DNA of 42,470 bases, from assembly GCA_003551565.1 (NCBI GenBank), contig PUMZ01000323.1, forward strand, positions 1-42,470, written 5' to 3'. Shown piece by piece: positions 1 through 7,953 of this stretch. Source of the stretch: Candidatus Brocadiaceae bacterium. Lineage in GTDB: Bacteria > Planctomycetota > Brocadiia > SM23-32. Both the position numbers and the translations under genes were made by a program. Each line of letters begins with the position of its first letter. Position 1 is the first letter of the stretch. The notes under the pieces were generated by a model that was not told the origin of the DNA, did not search any database, and saw only the letters and a list, made by a program, of their open reading frames with translations.

Positions 1-2011
1 GCTCCTGCACCTGCGCGGCGAGTTCAAAGAGGCGCGCGTTCCGGTCGAGCCAGTCCGACTCGACGAACCAGGCCCGCCCCTTCGGTCCCATTTCCGCGCG
101 CCTTCTGCGCGCCTCCCCGTCCCAGAAGCCGGGAAGATCGTCATCGTGTTCTCTGAGACCGCCCCAGATGGCCTCGTGCAGGCTGCGCCCGCTGATGGTC
201 CCCAGTTTTTCCAGGTCGTCCCGGTCGGGCCAGGCCGCCATCCACGCGGCCATCTGGCGCTCGTCGAGCAGCTCGCGCGCCTGCCCGGCCAGCTCTTCGC
301 CGAGACGCTCGCGCTTCTCATCGTCCTGCAGGGCGTTCTCGATGAAAATGCGCGCCTCGCATTCCTGCCCCGACTCCCGCAGGTTTTCAAAACGGGCGGT
401 GCCGGTGGGCCCGTCCGGGCCGGGCGCCAGAAAATAACTGTTGATGTTGAGCCCGCGCCAGTGATTGTGCGGGTAGCGGGCGTGGACCATGCCGCTGCGC
501 CGGCCGCGGCTGTCGCGGATCACCGACCAGTAATCGCCTCCAAGCCGCCCCAGACCGCGCTGGCGGCTGGTGATGTTGGTTTTAAGGAGCTGGCGCAGGA
601 GCAGGGGGTGGCCGTTGAGCTGTCCGAAACGGCAGAGATAGACCAGCTTTTCCGGAACGGTCCAGCCGTGCTGACGATCGAGCTGCGGATTCACGGAAAA
701 ATGAAGGGGGCGGGCGAAGGCGGCATATGCGATGCTGGCAACCCCGCGCAGCGCCGTGTTGGGCGCCGGATTGTTGCGTATGCGCGGCGGGTGCGCGTGG
801 GAGATCCAGGGCAGATCGCCGGAGATCTCGTTGAAGAACTCCGCTTCCTCGCGGGACGCCTGGGAATCCGAAAGGGTGCCCAGCATCATCACATCCTCCA
901 GCCCCCGCTCGCGCATCAGACTGCGCAGCTCGTCGTAGACCGGCTTCCAGATGTCGTAACTCTCCTCCTCCCAGTAATGGGGCAGGTGTCCCGGCTCGGT
1001 CTCGCCGCTCTGCGGGTCAAGAAATGTGACGGTGAGCCCTTTCTGCACCTGATCCCATCTCCTCTGCGCTTTGAGCTGTTGCTGCTGGGCGTGCGAATGT
1101 GCGTCTTCGTCCACCTCCGGACGTTCCTCCCGGTCTCCGCTGAGGTAGATGTCCCAGGCATAGAGAACCACCTTGTCGATCTCCCCCAGGTTCTCCTGCG
1201 CCACGTCGATGTAGCGCTCGACCACCGCATAATCCGGCTCCAGCGAGCCGTCCTCGCCGCGCACCCACCGGAGCATCGACTCCTTGTTGCCCTGGTTTGT
1301 CTCGCGGAGCAGGTGCACGTACACCACCCGGCTGCCCACCTCGCGGATGCGGCGGAAGCTCTCGCCGATCAGCTCGAAATGCTCATCCGACCACAGCGGC
1401 ACGTCGTATTCCAGTGCGAGCGTATCGGGCGACTGCATCATCTCGATGAGGGTCTTCCAGTCCGCAGGGGCGGGCACGTTCCAGCCGGCCACGTTCAGCT
1501 CCACCTGCACGTGGAGCAATCCCCGCGGCCCGTCGGCCCCGATGCGCAGCTCGCCAACGTAACGTCCCGCCTCCATATCGTCCGGAACCGTGACCGTCAC
1601 CCAGATGCCGGCCAGCGCACGGCCGTCGTGCACGGCGATCTCCTCCGGAGGTTCTTCGAGGAGCACATCGAGGTTGGGGGGGAGGTTTTGTCCGCCCGTC
1701 CACCGGGTCGCGTAACGCACCTGCACCGCATCGTCCGCGCTTCCGGGCATGGGGTTGGGGCCGTCGCCGCCGACCAGTTCGGCCCGGAGGCCGGTCAGCG
1801 GTTCGTCCGATTCCAACGCAATGGCGCCGGAGAAGGTGCCGCCCCGGGCCGCTTCGATGCGCATGGTCTGCAGTCCGCCCCGGTCGGTCTCCCGGAAAGC
1901 ATCGTCCAGCACGTCGTAGTTCCACACCCTGATCCTGGCGGCGGATGCGGCGGTGCATATTCCCAGAAAAAGCACTGCAGCCGTCATTGCCCACAAACGT
2001 TTCCTTTCCAT
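1..2011 (-). CDS. Secreted glycoside-hydrolase-like protein, C-terminus cut by window edge
   Basis: This reading frame is open from an ATG at 2011 down to the left edge (670 codons, no stop), so the C-terminus is missing. It begins with a classical signal peptide: MERKR, a hydrophobic stretch, then an ASA cleavage site at about residue 24. A beta-rich region follows at about residues 25-170. The next part reads like a (beta/alpha)8 region, with phrases such as VVYVHLLRETNQGN, KVVLYAWDIY and LEDVMMLGTLSDS. The final visible part has SIAYAAFARPL and the Trp/Asn/His-rich HNHWRGLNINSYF. This organisation resembles large secreted glycoside-hydrolase-like proteins of the DUF4091/GH123 type, recalled by pattern only. 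I cannot name catalytic residues or the substrate. It lies 81 bases downstream of the GH16 protein on the same strand, so the pair may act on the same polysaccharide. The start is the first ATG before the signal peptide; an imperfect GGGAG lies about 10 bases upstream. Confidence 0.7.
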   Translation of the reverse strand, partial: MERKRLWAMTAAVLFLGICTAASAARIRVWNYDVLDDAFRETDRGGLQTMRIEAARGGTFSGAIALESDEPLTGLRAELVGGDGPNPMPGSADDAVQVRYATRWTGGQNLPPNLDVLLEEPPEEIAVHDGRALAGIWVTVTVPDDMEAGRYVGELRIGADGPRGLLHVQVELNVAGWNVPAPADWKTLIEMMQSPDTLALEYDVPLWSDEHFELIGESFRRIREVGSRVVYVHLLRETNQGNKESMLRWVRGEDGSLEPDYAVVERYIDVAQENLGEIDKVVLYAWDIYLSGDREERPEVDEDAHSHAQQQQLKAQRRWDQVQKGLTVTFLDPQSGETEPGHLPHYWEEESYDIWKPVYDELRSLMRERGLEDVMMLGTLSDSQASREEAEFFNEISGDLPWISHAHPPRIRNNPAPNTALRGVASIAYAAFARPLHFSVNPQLDRQHGWTVPEKLVYLCRFGQLNGHPLLLRQLLKTNITSRQRGLGRLGGDYWSVIRDSRGRRSGMVHARYPHNHWRGLNINSYFLAPGPDGPTGTARFENLRESGQECEARIFIENALQDDEKRERLGEELAGQARELLDERQMAAWMAAWPDRDDLEKLGTISGRSLHEAIWGGLREHDDDLPGFWDGEARRRRAEMGPKGRAWFVESDWLDRNARLFELAAQVQE

Positions 2012-2068
2012 GATTGGATTCTCCCTGATATTTTATTGTTAATCGAGGTTCAATATTCAGTGAACCAT

Positions 2069-2085
2069 CTGCCTGCGGCAGGCAG
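2069..2085. repeat. CTGCCTGC palindrome between the two secreted-enzyme genes
   Basis: CTGCCTGCGGCAGGCAG is a near-perfect inverted repeat (8-bp arms around one G). It sits just after the stop codon of the GH16 gene and before the next gene. The same palindrome with a central A recurs at 7802-7818 and 38515-38531 inside larger repeats. It could form a small hairpin in the transcript but lacks a T tail, so a terminator role is not supported. Confidence 0.55.
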
Positions 2086-2092
2086 GCGTTGG

Positions 2093-4447
2093 TCATTGCT
2101 CGGTGTCGCCGGAGTCCGGCCAGACCGGAGGGTAGTCAGCACGATACTCCTCCCACATCGCAATCCCCAAAGACGTTGGAGCGTTGGGGCCGCGGGGCAT
2201 CCCCCTGTCGCCGGCCGGATCACTGTAGGATGGATCATCAAGCGCCACCCGCATAAACCGGTCGCAGTAATCCAGGAAGGCCCGCCGCACCACATCATCG
2301 GCACAACCCATGATATGCATCGCCAGGGCGGTGTCGACGGACGACGTGTTATTGGTGCGATAGATTGCACTCCAGTGGGCATTGTTCTGCGTGCGTGCGG
2401 TTTCCATCCGGATGCCCCATTCCGGCAGCCCGATCATCTCCTCCGTGTATTCCAAGATCCTGTCCGGCACGTTCCTGTGGTCGGGGTTCCAATCACCGCC
2501 ATCTTCCCGCAGCCCCCCCTGCGTTATGTCGACATCTTCCTGCGTGACATAATCATATTGGCTGTTTTCATCACCCAGCCCGGAATACGTTTCGGCATCG
2601 ACATATTTGTAAATGTCGTCGTCGTCCAGCATCCTGCCTGCAAAAAGGATAGCGGGCAGGTGCCCCTGGAAATGCCCCCCGTTCGGTCCCCATCTCGCGC
2701 CCTGTTCGGCGGCAGCGTAGGTGTCCAGCCCGATCTGCACCAGGCCGATCACCAGATCTTCAATCTCCTCCCGGGGGTAATCCAGAAGCACGTGGAGCAG
2801 CCGGGAGGTGTATGTACGGGACACCTCACGCCCATATATCCCGTTGTTTCCCGGCCTGTACCCCCAGTGCTGGCGTGTCCATGACGTGCTGTGGATGCCC
2901 CACCAGAGTCCTTCCACCGCGCTCACCAGGTCGGACGGATCACTCAAACGCTCCTGCACGGGATCGCGGCTCCTTTGCACGCTCTCCAGCCAATCCCAAT
3001 CAAGGTCATCGGTTGTCCATCGCGGTGCGGCGGGTTCGCCGATAAGATACGAGGGGCGGAACGCGTTCTCCGGCGGCGCCTCCGCCAGAACCGTCAGAAT
3101 CGCTGCACCGGCCATGTGGGGACGTTCTCCGGGGACGTCTTTGCTTTTCGCGGAAATCACGACCTCGTCCGCCGGCACCGAAAGCGGGTTCTCTGCACTT
3201 ATCGGGGAATCATTCGGGAATCCCATGTTCCTGGCGTGGTCGTAGCCGCCGCGGGCGTTCCCGGAATCAAGGGCCTGGTTCGCATCGCGAGGGAGGCGGA
3301 ACATGCATCCGTTCCTGTACCAGTCCTCGTCGGGATCATGCTCGGGCAACGGATCGATATGGGTGATGTCGACCGGGCCCACCACCCACGGATCGCCGTT
3401 GGCGAACCGGCCCACTGTGTAATGGTCGTCAAACGTCCAGGTGATGCCGGACCGGGTCACTCCACTGGATTGATAGATCCTGTCCGGCGGCCATGTTCCG
3501 GCAAAAAGATCCTCATCAACCTCCAGAATAACGATCGTGTCCCCTCCGTCCGAGCCGGATTCAACCTGATCCATCGTTTCCCAGGGCTCCTCTTCAGTGC
3601 CCGGATTGTTGTCATCGCCGCCGGCAGGGTCAACATAGTAGGTCTTTGCGGAGGAATGTTCGCGGAAGCGCACCCAGTCGATGTAGTAATGCAGCTCGGT
3701 GTCCGGCTCGGGCGGGCCCTGAATCCAGTTGCCTGCTCCGCCGTCTTTGGCCGACCAGAAGTTGAACTTGAGCGTGTAGGGTGCATCGATGCGCCCGGGC
3801 TTTTCGTCGTAGTGGTACTCGTAGAGCACGATATCGTCAACAAACCACTGTATGCGTTCTTCGTCGATATCGAAGCCCCAGACGTGGAAGTCGTCGGCCG
3901 GATTGAACGGCAGCTCCACCTGGTCGGCCCAGCTCGCGTAATCGGCGCCGTGAACGGCCAGGTGCACCTCGCTGTGGTCATCGCCGATGTTGACGGTCAC
4001 GAACTCGATGTCGATCTCCTGCCGCGTCATGCCGCCGCCATCGCGCCAGTCGATGGTGTACATCGTCGGGAGAACCCCGTCTTCATCGGGGATCTTCAGG
4101 CGCGCCTCCCAGCGTCCGTAGAGGAAATCGTCGCGGCGCGTCTGGATTGCGGAGCCCTTGAACAGGCCGGTCTCTTCGTAATAGTCGGTGTCGTATTCGA
4201 ACGCAAGAACCAGTTTCTCATCCTGCACGTAAGCGCGCTCGCGGCTGAGCTGACCGCCGTGCTCACGCCAGGTGCCGACCTCCCAGCGCTCGGGATCGAT
4301 CCCGTCGGTCCAATCCTCGTAGAAATCGTATTGTTCGGCTTTCTCGGCAGTCTCATCTCCGTTTACTTCATCACCTTGCGCTGTGAACCCAGGGCCCAGC
4401 AACACCGCCAGAATACAGGCTGCAATCCCGCATCGTTGAATCAACAT
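2093..4447 (-). CDS. Secreted multidomain protein with GH16 (agarase/laminarinase-type) catalytic domain
   Basis: This is a 784-residue exported protein. The ATG at 4447 is preferred over an upstream start at 4513 because GGGAGA lies 7-8 bases before it and a signal peptide (MLIQRC, hydrophobic core, then TAQG) follows directly. Residues about 40-264 form a GH16 jelly-roll domain with the signature EIDIE; E144, D146 and E148 are the expected nucleophile, helper and acid/base. GH16 enzymes hydrolyse beta-linked glucans or galactans such as agar, carrageenan or laminarin; which one cannot be told here. From about residue 268 a short segment (YYVDPAGGDDNNPGT) resembles the N-terminal strand of right-handed beta-helix proteins but breaks off after about 60 residues. 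The last roughly 400 residues look alpha-helical and Trp-rich (EGLWWGIHSTSW, GGHFQGHLPAILFAGRML), like a conserved domain of unknown function in secreted proteins of marine PVC bacteria. No dockerin or sorting signal is visible. Confidence 0.82.
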   Translation of the reverse strand: MLIQRCGIAACILAVLLGPGFTAQGDEVNGDETAEKAEQYDFYEDWTDGIDPERWEVGTWREHGGQLSRERAYVQDEKLVLAFEYDTDYYEETGLFKGSAIQTRRDDFLYGRWEARLKIPDEDGVLPTMYTIDWRDGGGMTRQEIDIEFVTVNIGDDHSEVHLAVHGADYASWADQVELPFNPADDFHVWGFDIDEERIQWFVDDIVLYEYHYDEKPGRIDAPYTLKFNFWSAKDGGAGNWIQGPPEPDTELHYYIDWVRFREHSSAKTYYVDPAGGDDNNPGTEEEPWETMDQVESGSDGGDTIVILEVDEDLFAGTWPPDRIYQSSGVTRSGITWTFDDHYTVGRFANGDPWVVGPVDITHIDPLPEHDPDEDWYRNGCMFRLPRDANQALDSGNARGGYDHARNMGFPNDSPISAENPLSVPADEVVISAKSKDVPGERPHMAGAAILTVLAEAPPENAFRPSYLIGEPAAPRWTTDDLDWDWLESVQRSRDPVQERLSDPSDLVSAVEGLWWGIHSTSWTRQHWGYRPGNNGIYGREVSRTYTSRLLHVLLDYPREEIEDLVIGLVQIGLDTYAAAEQGARWGPNGGHFQGHLPAILFAGRMLDDDDIYKYVDAETYSGLGDENSQYDYVTQEDVDITQGGLREDGGDWNPDHRNVPDRILEYTEEMIGLPEWGIRMETARTQNNAHWSAIYRTNNTSSVDTALAMHIMGCADDVVRRAFLDYCDRFMRVALDDPSYSDPAGDRGMPRGPNAPTSLGIAMWEEYRADYPPVWPDSGDTEQ

Positions 4448-4515
4448 ACATGTTCTCCCGCATTGAAGGTAAACGCAAGCTTTCGAGGTACAATACGTTA
4501 GTCTTCGCAACATGT

Positions 4516-4544
4516 ATGATACCCGATCTGAACTTTTTATTCAA
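4516..4544 (-). promoter_or_regulatory. Putative sigma70-type promoter of the GH16 gene
   Basis: On the minus strand TTGAAT (4539-4544), a 17-base spacer and TATCAT (4516-4521) form a reasonable -35/-10 pair. Transcription would start near 4509, giving a leader of about 60 bases before the ATG at 4447. Confidence 0.45.
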
Positions 4545-4602
4545 ACAAGCGCTCTGCCAGGGCAGCCCCTCCTCATAGGCTGAAGGAGGCGGTCCCGGCA
4601 TT

Positions 4603-4631
4603 TTTACGCAGTTCTTGTTTTTTGATACAAT
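4603..4631 (+). promoter_or_regulatory. Putative promoter of the URO-D family gene
   Basis: TTTACG (4603-4608), a 17-base spacer and TACAAT (4626-4631) lie upstream of the gene starting at 4749. This implies a leader of about 110 bases. The -35 is a weak match, the -10 a good one. Confidence 0.35.
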
Positions 4632-4748
4632 CTAACGACACGATGCGCGCAGGTGCGTGCGTCGCCAGCACAACGCTGGAACGGAACGGAGCATGCCATC
4701 TGCGGCAAATCCTCCGTTGAAAAAAGATTTTGAAACAGGAGATGAAAA

Positions 4749-5759
4749 ATGGAGCGTCGCCAAAGGATTCGCAGGATAATTTCCGGACAGCCTGCTGACC
4801 GATGCGGTTTCTGGCTCGGCAACCCCCACCCCGATACCTGGCCGATCCTGCACGAGTATTTCGGCACCGAAACCGAGGAGGAACTGCGGCGGCAGCTGGG
4901 CGATGATCTGCGCCAGATAAGCCCGCAGTTCTTTGCGGACTACTACAGTGATCCCGAAGGGCGCGGTCTGTTTGCCACAGGGCTCGACAAGCGGGGGAAG
5001 AAGGCCCCCCTGGCGGATTGCGAGGAGCCCGGAGACGTTGATCGGTTCCCGTGGCCCAATCCCGAGAACCTCAATTTCACTTCCTGCCTCAAAGCCCTGG
5101 AGACGGCCGGCGATGTCTACCGGGCCAGCGGTTTCTGGACTCCCTTCTACCATAACGTCATGGATCTTTTGGGTATGGAGAATTACATGATCAAAATGTA
5201 TACCAACCCGGAACTCGTTGAGGCCGTTACGGAGAAAGTCTGCAGTTTTTACTACGAGGCCAACGGGCGTTTTTTTGAGGCGGCCGGCGATAGGGTCGAC
5301 GGTTTTTTTTTCGGCAACGACTTCGGGACACAGCTCGACCTCATTTGCGGACTCGAGCAGTTTGACCGCTTTATTCTGCCTTGGTTCAAACGCTTTACCG
5401 AACAGGCGCATGCATACGGATATCAGGCGATCCTCCATTCGTGCGGCGCCATTTCTAAAGTTATCGAACGGCTGATTGACGCCGGTGTGGACTGCCTGCA
5501 TCCGCTCCAGGCACAGGCCAGGGATATGCATGCCGAAAAGCTCGCGAGGGATTTTAAGGGCCGCATAGCGTTCATGGGCGGTGTTGATACGCAACAGTTA
5601 CTGGTCAACGGCAGTGCGGAAGATGTGCGGGCGGAGGTCGAACGGCTCAAAAAAGTTCTGGGGCCCTGCCTGGTGGTAAGCCCCAGCCATGAGGCTGTCC
5701 TGCCCAACGTTCCTCCCCGGAACCTCGAAGCTATGGCCGAAGCGGTGGCGGAAAGCTGA
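4749..5759 (+). CDS. Uroporphyrinogen decarboxylase (URO-D) superfamily protein, probably not HemE
   Basis: This 336-residue protein belongs to the URO-D/MtaA superfamily of (beta/alpha)8 barrels, which includes HemE and cobalamin- or corrinoid-dependent methyltransferases. Family features are a central HSCG (HSCGAISKVIERLIDAG), the block LHPLQAQARDM, FMGGVDTQ and the C-terminal SPSHEAVLPNVPPRNLEAMAEA. The HemE N-terminal signature (MRQAGRY-like) is absent; here the equivalent region reads CGFWLGNPHPDTW. It is therefore more likely one of the many stand-alone URO-D paralogues than the heme enzyme. The His-Ser-Cys of HSCG resembles the zinc ligands of methyltransferase members, but substrate and partner are unknown and no corrinoid protein gene lies next to it. 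The ATG at 4749 is supported by AGGAGATGAAAA directly before it. It is transcribed towards the heme-precursor cluster and convergent with it. Confidence 0.8.
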   Translation: MERRQRIRRIISGQPADRCGFWLGNPHPDTWPILHEYFGTETEEELRRQLGDDLRQISPQFFADYYSDPEGRGLFATGLDKRGKKAPLADCEEPGDVDRFPWPNPENLNFTSCLKALETAGDVYRASGFWTPFYHNVMDLLGMENYMIKMYTNPELVEAVTEKVCSFYYEANGRFFEAAGDRVDGFFFGNDFGTQLDLICGLEQFDRFILPWFKRFTEQAHAYGYQAILHSCGAISKVIERLIDAGVDCLHPLQAQARDMHAEKLARDFKGRIAFMGGVDTQQLLVNGSAEDVRAEVERLKKVLGPCLVVSPSHEAVLPNVPPRNLEAMAEAVAES

Positions 5760-5841
5760 TGAAATATGCTTCCGGGAAAACCTCCGTGCCGTGGACAGGC
5801 CCCACGTCATCATCTTTATGAAACAGGATACCGGGGGGCGC

Positions 5842-5946
5842 GGCCGAAAAGGTTAAAGATTGCGATTGGCAATGGCATTCAGTCGTCTTCTTCTTGAGCC
5901 CGCGAAACGGGCTACGCTTGAAGCGGCCTTTCAGGCCTTTTCGGCC
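5842..5946. repeat. Pair of 11-bp inverted repeats bounding about 105 bases
   Basis: GGCCGAAAAGG at 5842-5852 is exactly reverse-complementary to CCTTTTCGGCC at 5936-5946. The enclosed 83 bases contain another hairpin at 5897-5913. It may fold as one extended stem-loop after the URO-D gene or be the ends of a tiny non-autonomous element; neither is shown. Confidence 0.45.
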
Positions 5947-6116
5947 AGGCCCCGAGCTTTTCCTGACGCAACGCCGTTGTTTGTTCTGTGCATCCCGGGG
6001 CTGAATCGCCGATCACCTTCGCCTGCATTGCGGGCTGCGTGCCATTCTTTTGCCGGCCTTGAATGCATTGATGGATATTGCAGGGTTCAAAAGCGGTGCG
6101 TACGCACAGGCAGCCG

Positions 6117-6161
6117 GGCGTTTGCTTTCTGCCACATCTGCGCCAGGAGAATGCGTGAAAC
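6117..6161 (-). repeat. Dispersed repeat module 1, copy E
   Basis: On the minus strand this reads GTTTCACGC, a diverged middle, then GCAGATGTGGCAGAAAGC and AAACGCC. It matches the copies at 7754-7799, 11911-11956 and 27411-27460 over about 45 bases. It begins nine bases after the stop codon of cobA/hemD and is one of the more diverged copies. Confidence 0.8.
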
Positions 6162-6169
6162 AAAGCGGG

Positions 6170-7735
6170 CTATCCCTTGCGGACTACGTTGTCCGTCGTC
6201 GCCGTGAGGTGGTGGGCTATGGCCGAAACCAGCCCTTTTGCCGTGTGCTCTTTTGCCTCCACCTTTGGAGGCATCCCGATTTTGTCCAGAGCGCCGCTCG
6301 TGCCGGGGCCGATACTCGCCACGGCCGCACCGGAAGCCGATATCTCCGTGGGGGATATCATGGCGAAAAAATTCTCCACCGTCGAGGCGCTGCTGAACGT
6401 GAGCCATACATCTTCGCCTTGCCCCTCAACCAGAAGCTCTTTCACCAGCTCCATGCCTGTTCCGTCGCGCGCAACCGAGTAGGCTTCCACGGCTTCCACA
6501 TCTGCGCCCCCATCGGAGAGCAGATCCACAAGGCGGGGCGGGGCGATGCCGGAACGGGGGTACAGGATGCTCCGGCCCCGAATCTGTTCCCGCGCGGTCA
6601 GGGTCCCGATCACACCTTCGGTGGTGTAGGTGGGGGGGACAATATCCGCCGAAATGCCGTATTCGTTCAGCCTGCCCGCCGTCTTCGGTCCTATCGCGCA
6701 TACGCTGACGCCGCCGAACCGTCTGGCATCGCCGCCGAGTGCGGAAAGCTGCCGGAAAACCGCATCGACTCCGGCGGAGCTGGTGAAAATGACCAGATCG
6801 AACTCGCCGAGGCGCCGCAGGGCGGATTCCAGCGGTGCCGTGTCGGCGGCCGCCACTGTTTTTATCGCGGGCGCGAGAACCGGCTCCCCGCCGAGAGCAA
6901 GGACGCAGTCAGCCATCTCCCCGGCCCGGTCGGTGGAGCGTGTGATGACAACTTTTTTCGAGAAAAGGGGCAGATTTTCAAACCAGGCTAAAGTTTCATC
7001 CATACCGGCCACCCTGCCCGTGACGAGGATTGCGGGCGGAGCTACGTTGTGCGCTTCGGCCCTGGCGACGATGTTTTGCAGAGAACCCCGGATCGTGCGT
7101 TGCGCAGAGCAGGTGCCGTTTTCGATGATCACTGCCGGCATGGCGGGATTTTTCCCCGCCGATACCAGCGACCGGCAGATCTCGTTCAGGTTGGCGACCG
7201 TCATGTAAAATACGAGCGTACCGCTGAAGTGGGCCAGCGCTTCCCAATCATGTCCGCCGTCGCTATCGGCCGAATCGTGCCCTGTGATCAATGCTGCGGA
7301 CCCGCTCAGGCCGCGGTGTGTGAGGGGAATGCCGGCATAAGCGCATGCGCCCGCGGCGGCGGTGATCCCCGGTACGACCTCGAAGTTCACCCCGGCTTCA
7401 GCCAGGCTCAGTGCTTCTTCGCCGCCGCGCCCGAAGATGAACGGGTCGCCGCCCTTGAGCCTGACGACAAGTTCGCCGGCTTTTGCGCGCCGGATGAGGA
7501 GCGAGTTTATCTGCTCCTGGGTGAGCGTGTGGCGTTTCGGACTTTTACCGGCATAAATCCGATCGGCTTCCGGACGCGCCCATTGCAGGACCTGTCGCGG
7601 GATCAGCCGGTCGTAGACGACAGTGTCGGCTTTTTCCAGAACGTCCCTGCCGCGCAGAGTGAACAGGCGCGGATCGCCCGGTCCTGCGCCGACCAGAAAG
7701 ACCTTGCCGTGGCATTTGGTTTTTTTGTTTGTCAT
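6170..7735 (-). CDS. cobA-hemD: Fused uroporphyrinogen-III C-methyltransferase / uroporphyrinogen-III synthase
   Basis: This 521-residue protein joins two enzymes. Residues about 10-245 are a SAM-dependent SUMT, with the N-terminal VGAGPGDPRLFTLRG, the block VVRLKGGDPFIFGRGGEE and VVPGITAAAGACAYAGIPLTHRG; it methylates uroporphyrinogen III at C2 and C7 to give precorrin-2. Residues about 255-515 are a HemD-type synthase (VVITR near the start, FTSSAGVDAV, VCAIGPKTA, ILYPRSG, LTFSSASTVENFF, ASIGPGTSGAL) that cyclises hydroxymethylbilane. The fusion is known in many bacteria and channels the product towards siroheme or cobalamin. The ATG at 7735 follows AGGG at a suitable distance. It is the last gene of the hem run but is separated from hemC by a 218-base gap filled by a repeat, so it may be transcribed less tightly with the rest. 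No sequence damage is visible. Confidence 0.95.
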   Translation of the reverse strand: MTNKKTKCHGKVFLVGAGPGDPRLFTLRGRDVLEKADTVVYDRLIPRQVLQWARPEADRIYAGKSPKRHTLTQEQINSLLIRRAKAGELVVRLKGGDPFIFGRGGEEALSLAEAGVNFEVVPGITAAAGACAYAGIPLTHRGLSGSAALITGHDSADSDGGHDWEALAHFSGTLVFYMTVANLNEICRSLVSAGKNPAMPAVIIENGTCSAQRTIRGSLQNIVARAEAHNVAPPAILVTGRVAGMDETLAWFENLPLFSKKVVITRSTDRAGEMADCVLALGGEPVLAPAIKTVAAADTAPLESALRRLGEFDLVIFTSSAGVDAVFRQLSALGGDARRFGGVSVCAIGPKTAGRLNEYGISADIVPPTYTTEGVIGTLTAREQIRGRSILYPRSGIAPPRLVDLLSDGGADVEAVEAYSVARDGTGMELVKELLVEGQGEDVWLTFSSASTVENFFAMISPTEISASGAAVASIGPGTSGALDKIGMPPKVEAKEHTAKGLVSAIAHHLTATTDNVVRKG

Positions 7736-7753
7736 TTATACCCTATCCCGTTT

Positions 7754-7940
7754 ATTTCACGCGTGCTCGGTGGTGCAGATGTGGCAGAAAGCAAACGCCG
7801 CCTGCCTGCAGCAGGCAGGTCAACCGCCGTTTGTTAGGGCCGATACACACTGCAGCATCGGAAACCCTGAAGAAAGCTACTCACCGTACTGTTGTTACAT
7901 CCTTTATATTAATAATTGTCTTTGGTTGATGAAATGGGTT
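7754..7940 (+). repeat. Composite intergenic repeat, copy A, inside the hem operon
   Basis: Bases 7754-7799 are module 1 (ATTTCACGCGTGCTCGG, then TGGTGCAGATGTGG, CAGAAAGC, AAACGCC). The 19-base palindrome CCTGCCTGCAGCAGGCAGG follows at 7801-7819. Bases up to about 7940 are a further module that matches 38533-38650, sharing TCAACCGCCG, ACACACTGCAG, GAAACCCTGAAGAAAGC and GTCTTTGGTT. The element fills almost the whole gap between hemC and cobA/hemD. Confidence 0.85.
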
Positions 7941-7953
7941 AAGGTCGGATGTG

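Larger units (their letters stand above)
5760..6169. other. Intergenic region between the URO-D gene and cobA/hemD
   Basis: I see no gene in these 410 bases. It holds an 11-bp inverted repeat (5842-5852 and 5936-5946), a small perfect hairpin AGCCCG/CGGGCT with loop CGAAA at 5897-5913, and a copy of the dispersed repeat at 6117-6161. The short open frames here have no ribosome site or recognisable sequence. Confidence 0.6.

Noticed and set aside
146-2884. A 912-codon plus-strand open frame opposite the left-edge genes, and a 536-codon one at 2891-4501
   Set aside because: Both are antisense to frames with signal peptides, a GH16 signature and good ribosome sites; their translations are low-complexity and rich in Arg, Pro and His, as expected from the complement of GC-rich genes.
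4749-5759. hemE, completing the heme cluster
   Set aside because: The N-terminal HemE signature is missing and the HSCG motif region fits other URO-D superfamily members better.
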